NCBI GenBank assembly: GCA_963790065.1
Contig: CAWBNK010000024.1
Span: forward strand, 1-64,000
Length of the DNA stretch: 64,000 nt
Direction of reading: 5' to 3'
Source: Palsa-504 sp963790065
GTDB lineage: Bacteria > Actinomycetota > Actinomycetes > Streptosporangiales > Streptosporangiaceae
The position numbers were made by a program, and so were the translations under genes. Shown here in pieces: positions 63,508-64,000 of this stretch (position 1 is its first letter; each line of letters opens with the position of its first letter). The notes beneath the pieces are model-generated. The model made no database searches. It had not been told where the DNA came from and worked only from the letters and a program-made list of their open reading frames with translations.

Positions 63508-64000
63508 CTAGGGCTTGAAGCGGTAGCCCATGCCGGATTCGGTGAGCAGGTACCTGGGGCGGGAGGGCTCGGGCTCCAGTTTGCGGCGCAGCTGGGCCAG
63601 GTAGACGCGCAGGTAATTGCTCTCCGTCTCATAAGCCGGTCCCCACACCTCGCGCAGCAGCTGTTTCTGGGTGATCAGCCGGCCGCTGTTGCGGACCAGG
63701 ATCTCGAGCAGCTGCCACTCGGTGGGGGTCAGGCGCACGTCGCTGCCGTCGCTCCTGGTCACCTGCTTGGCCGCCAGGTCCACGGTGAAATCCGGTGTGG
63801 TGACCACCGGTTCGTCCGGCGCCGGCGAGGCCCGGCGGACCGCGGCCCGCAGCCTGGCCAGCAGCTCATCCATGCCGAACGGCTTGGTCACGTAGTCATC
63901 CGCGCCCGCGTCGAGCGCGGCCACCTTCTGGCTCTCCTGGCCCCACGCGGACAGCACGATGATCGGGATGGACGTCCAGCCGCGCACGCCGTGGATCACC
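63508..64000 (-). CDS. OmpR/KdpE-type response regulator, 5' partial
   Basis: The frame runs off the right end of the window. The visible part has the receiver end (IPIIVLSAWGQESQKVAALD, ADDYVTKPFGMDELLARLRA with the conserved Lys) and a full winged-helix domain (RLTPTEWQLLEILVRNSGRL, TQKQLLREVWGPAYETESNY, LRVYLAQLRRKLEPEP, GMGYRF). YETESNYLRVYLAQLR is characteristic of KdpE, the potassium-transport regulator; the sensor kinase KdpD would be expected upstream, beyond base 64,000. Confidence 0.88.
   Translation of the reverse strand, partial: VIHGVRGWTSIPIIVLSAWGQESQKVAALDAGADDYVTKPFGMDELLARLRAAVRRASPAPDEPVVTTPDFTVDLAAKQVTRSDGSDVRLTPTEWQLLEILVRNSGRLITQKQLLREVWGPAYETESNYLRVYLAQLRRKLEPEPSRPRYLLTESGMGYRFKP

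Overview
The window joins two unrelated pieces of DNA. Bases 1 to about 7,420 look alphaproteobacterial: an NHEJ operon (ligD then ku) followed by GMC oxidoreductase and glyoxalase-like genes, plus DoxX, cupin, SDR and PRC-barrel genes. Almost every gene there is broken by one-base gains or losses, several in short homopolymers. From about 7,420 to 64,000 the DNA is a clean, high-GC actinomycete chromosome: BldG, FurA-KatG, MarP, a membrane-bound pyrophosphatase, a DUF222/HNH gene, an actinobacterial split LigD, leaderless starts and many GTG/TTG starts. At the seam a leftward ligD and a rightward membrane-protein gene are both cut mid-gene, so a chimeric assembly is the simplest reading.

Layout of the actinomycete part. 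7.4-15.2 kb: truncated multi-spanning membrane protein, AhpD-like protein, DUF1707-TPR protein followed by gltX, a strong bidirectional terminator, then furA-katG on the minus strand and a divergent type-2 peptidyl-tRNA hydrolase. 15.3-21.4 kb: a TetR repressor and divergent SDR sharing a perfect palindromic operator, a frameshifted DUF222/HNH gene, GrpB-like protein, flavin monooxygenase and OsmC-like protein. 21.5-24.6 kb: methionine genes metX-metY with a CoA-binding protein. 24.6-31.6 kb: 2OG-Fe(II) dioxygenase, divergent from a full-length but catalytically altered GroEL-like protein; PlsC-like acyltransferase overlapping a patatin; a MurA with Asp at the fosfomycin-target position; a TauE/SafE exporter.

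31.7-35.5 kb: LigD split into an esterase-ligase protein and a polymerase protein, with no ku nearby, then Nudix and ComF-like genes. 35.5-42.0 kb: a single-polypeptide sigma factor/ZAS anti-sigma/membrane protein, then nth-Nudix-marP facing DUF309-epoxide hydrolase-like-holin-like genes; this resembles the Mycobacterium marP neighbourhood. 42.0-43.0 kb is a 958-base gap with two strong hairpins and a possible small gene. 43.0-50.2 kb: MrfA-like helicase, bldG with its anti-sigma partner, hppA and serB with a long shared terminator.

50.2-58.3 kb: a large zinc-ribbon/adenylate-cyclase/AAA/TPR regulator with a consensus leaderless promoter, QueA-like and SDR genes, a two-component system and an ABC ATPase. 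58.4-64 kb: SPFH protein, DUF2231-Rieske membrane protein, a MarR/MFS pair in which both genes have lost their 5' parts at one point, a MarR-like plus hemerythrin operon, and the 3' part of a KdpE-like regulator running off the end. No tRNA, rRNA, CRISPR array or insertion sequence was recognised.
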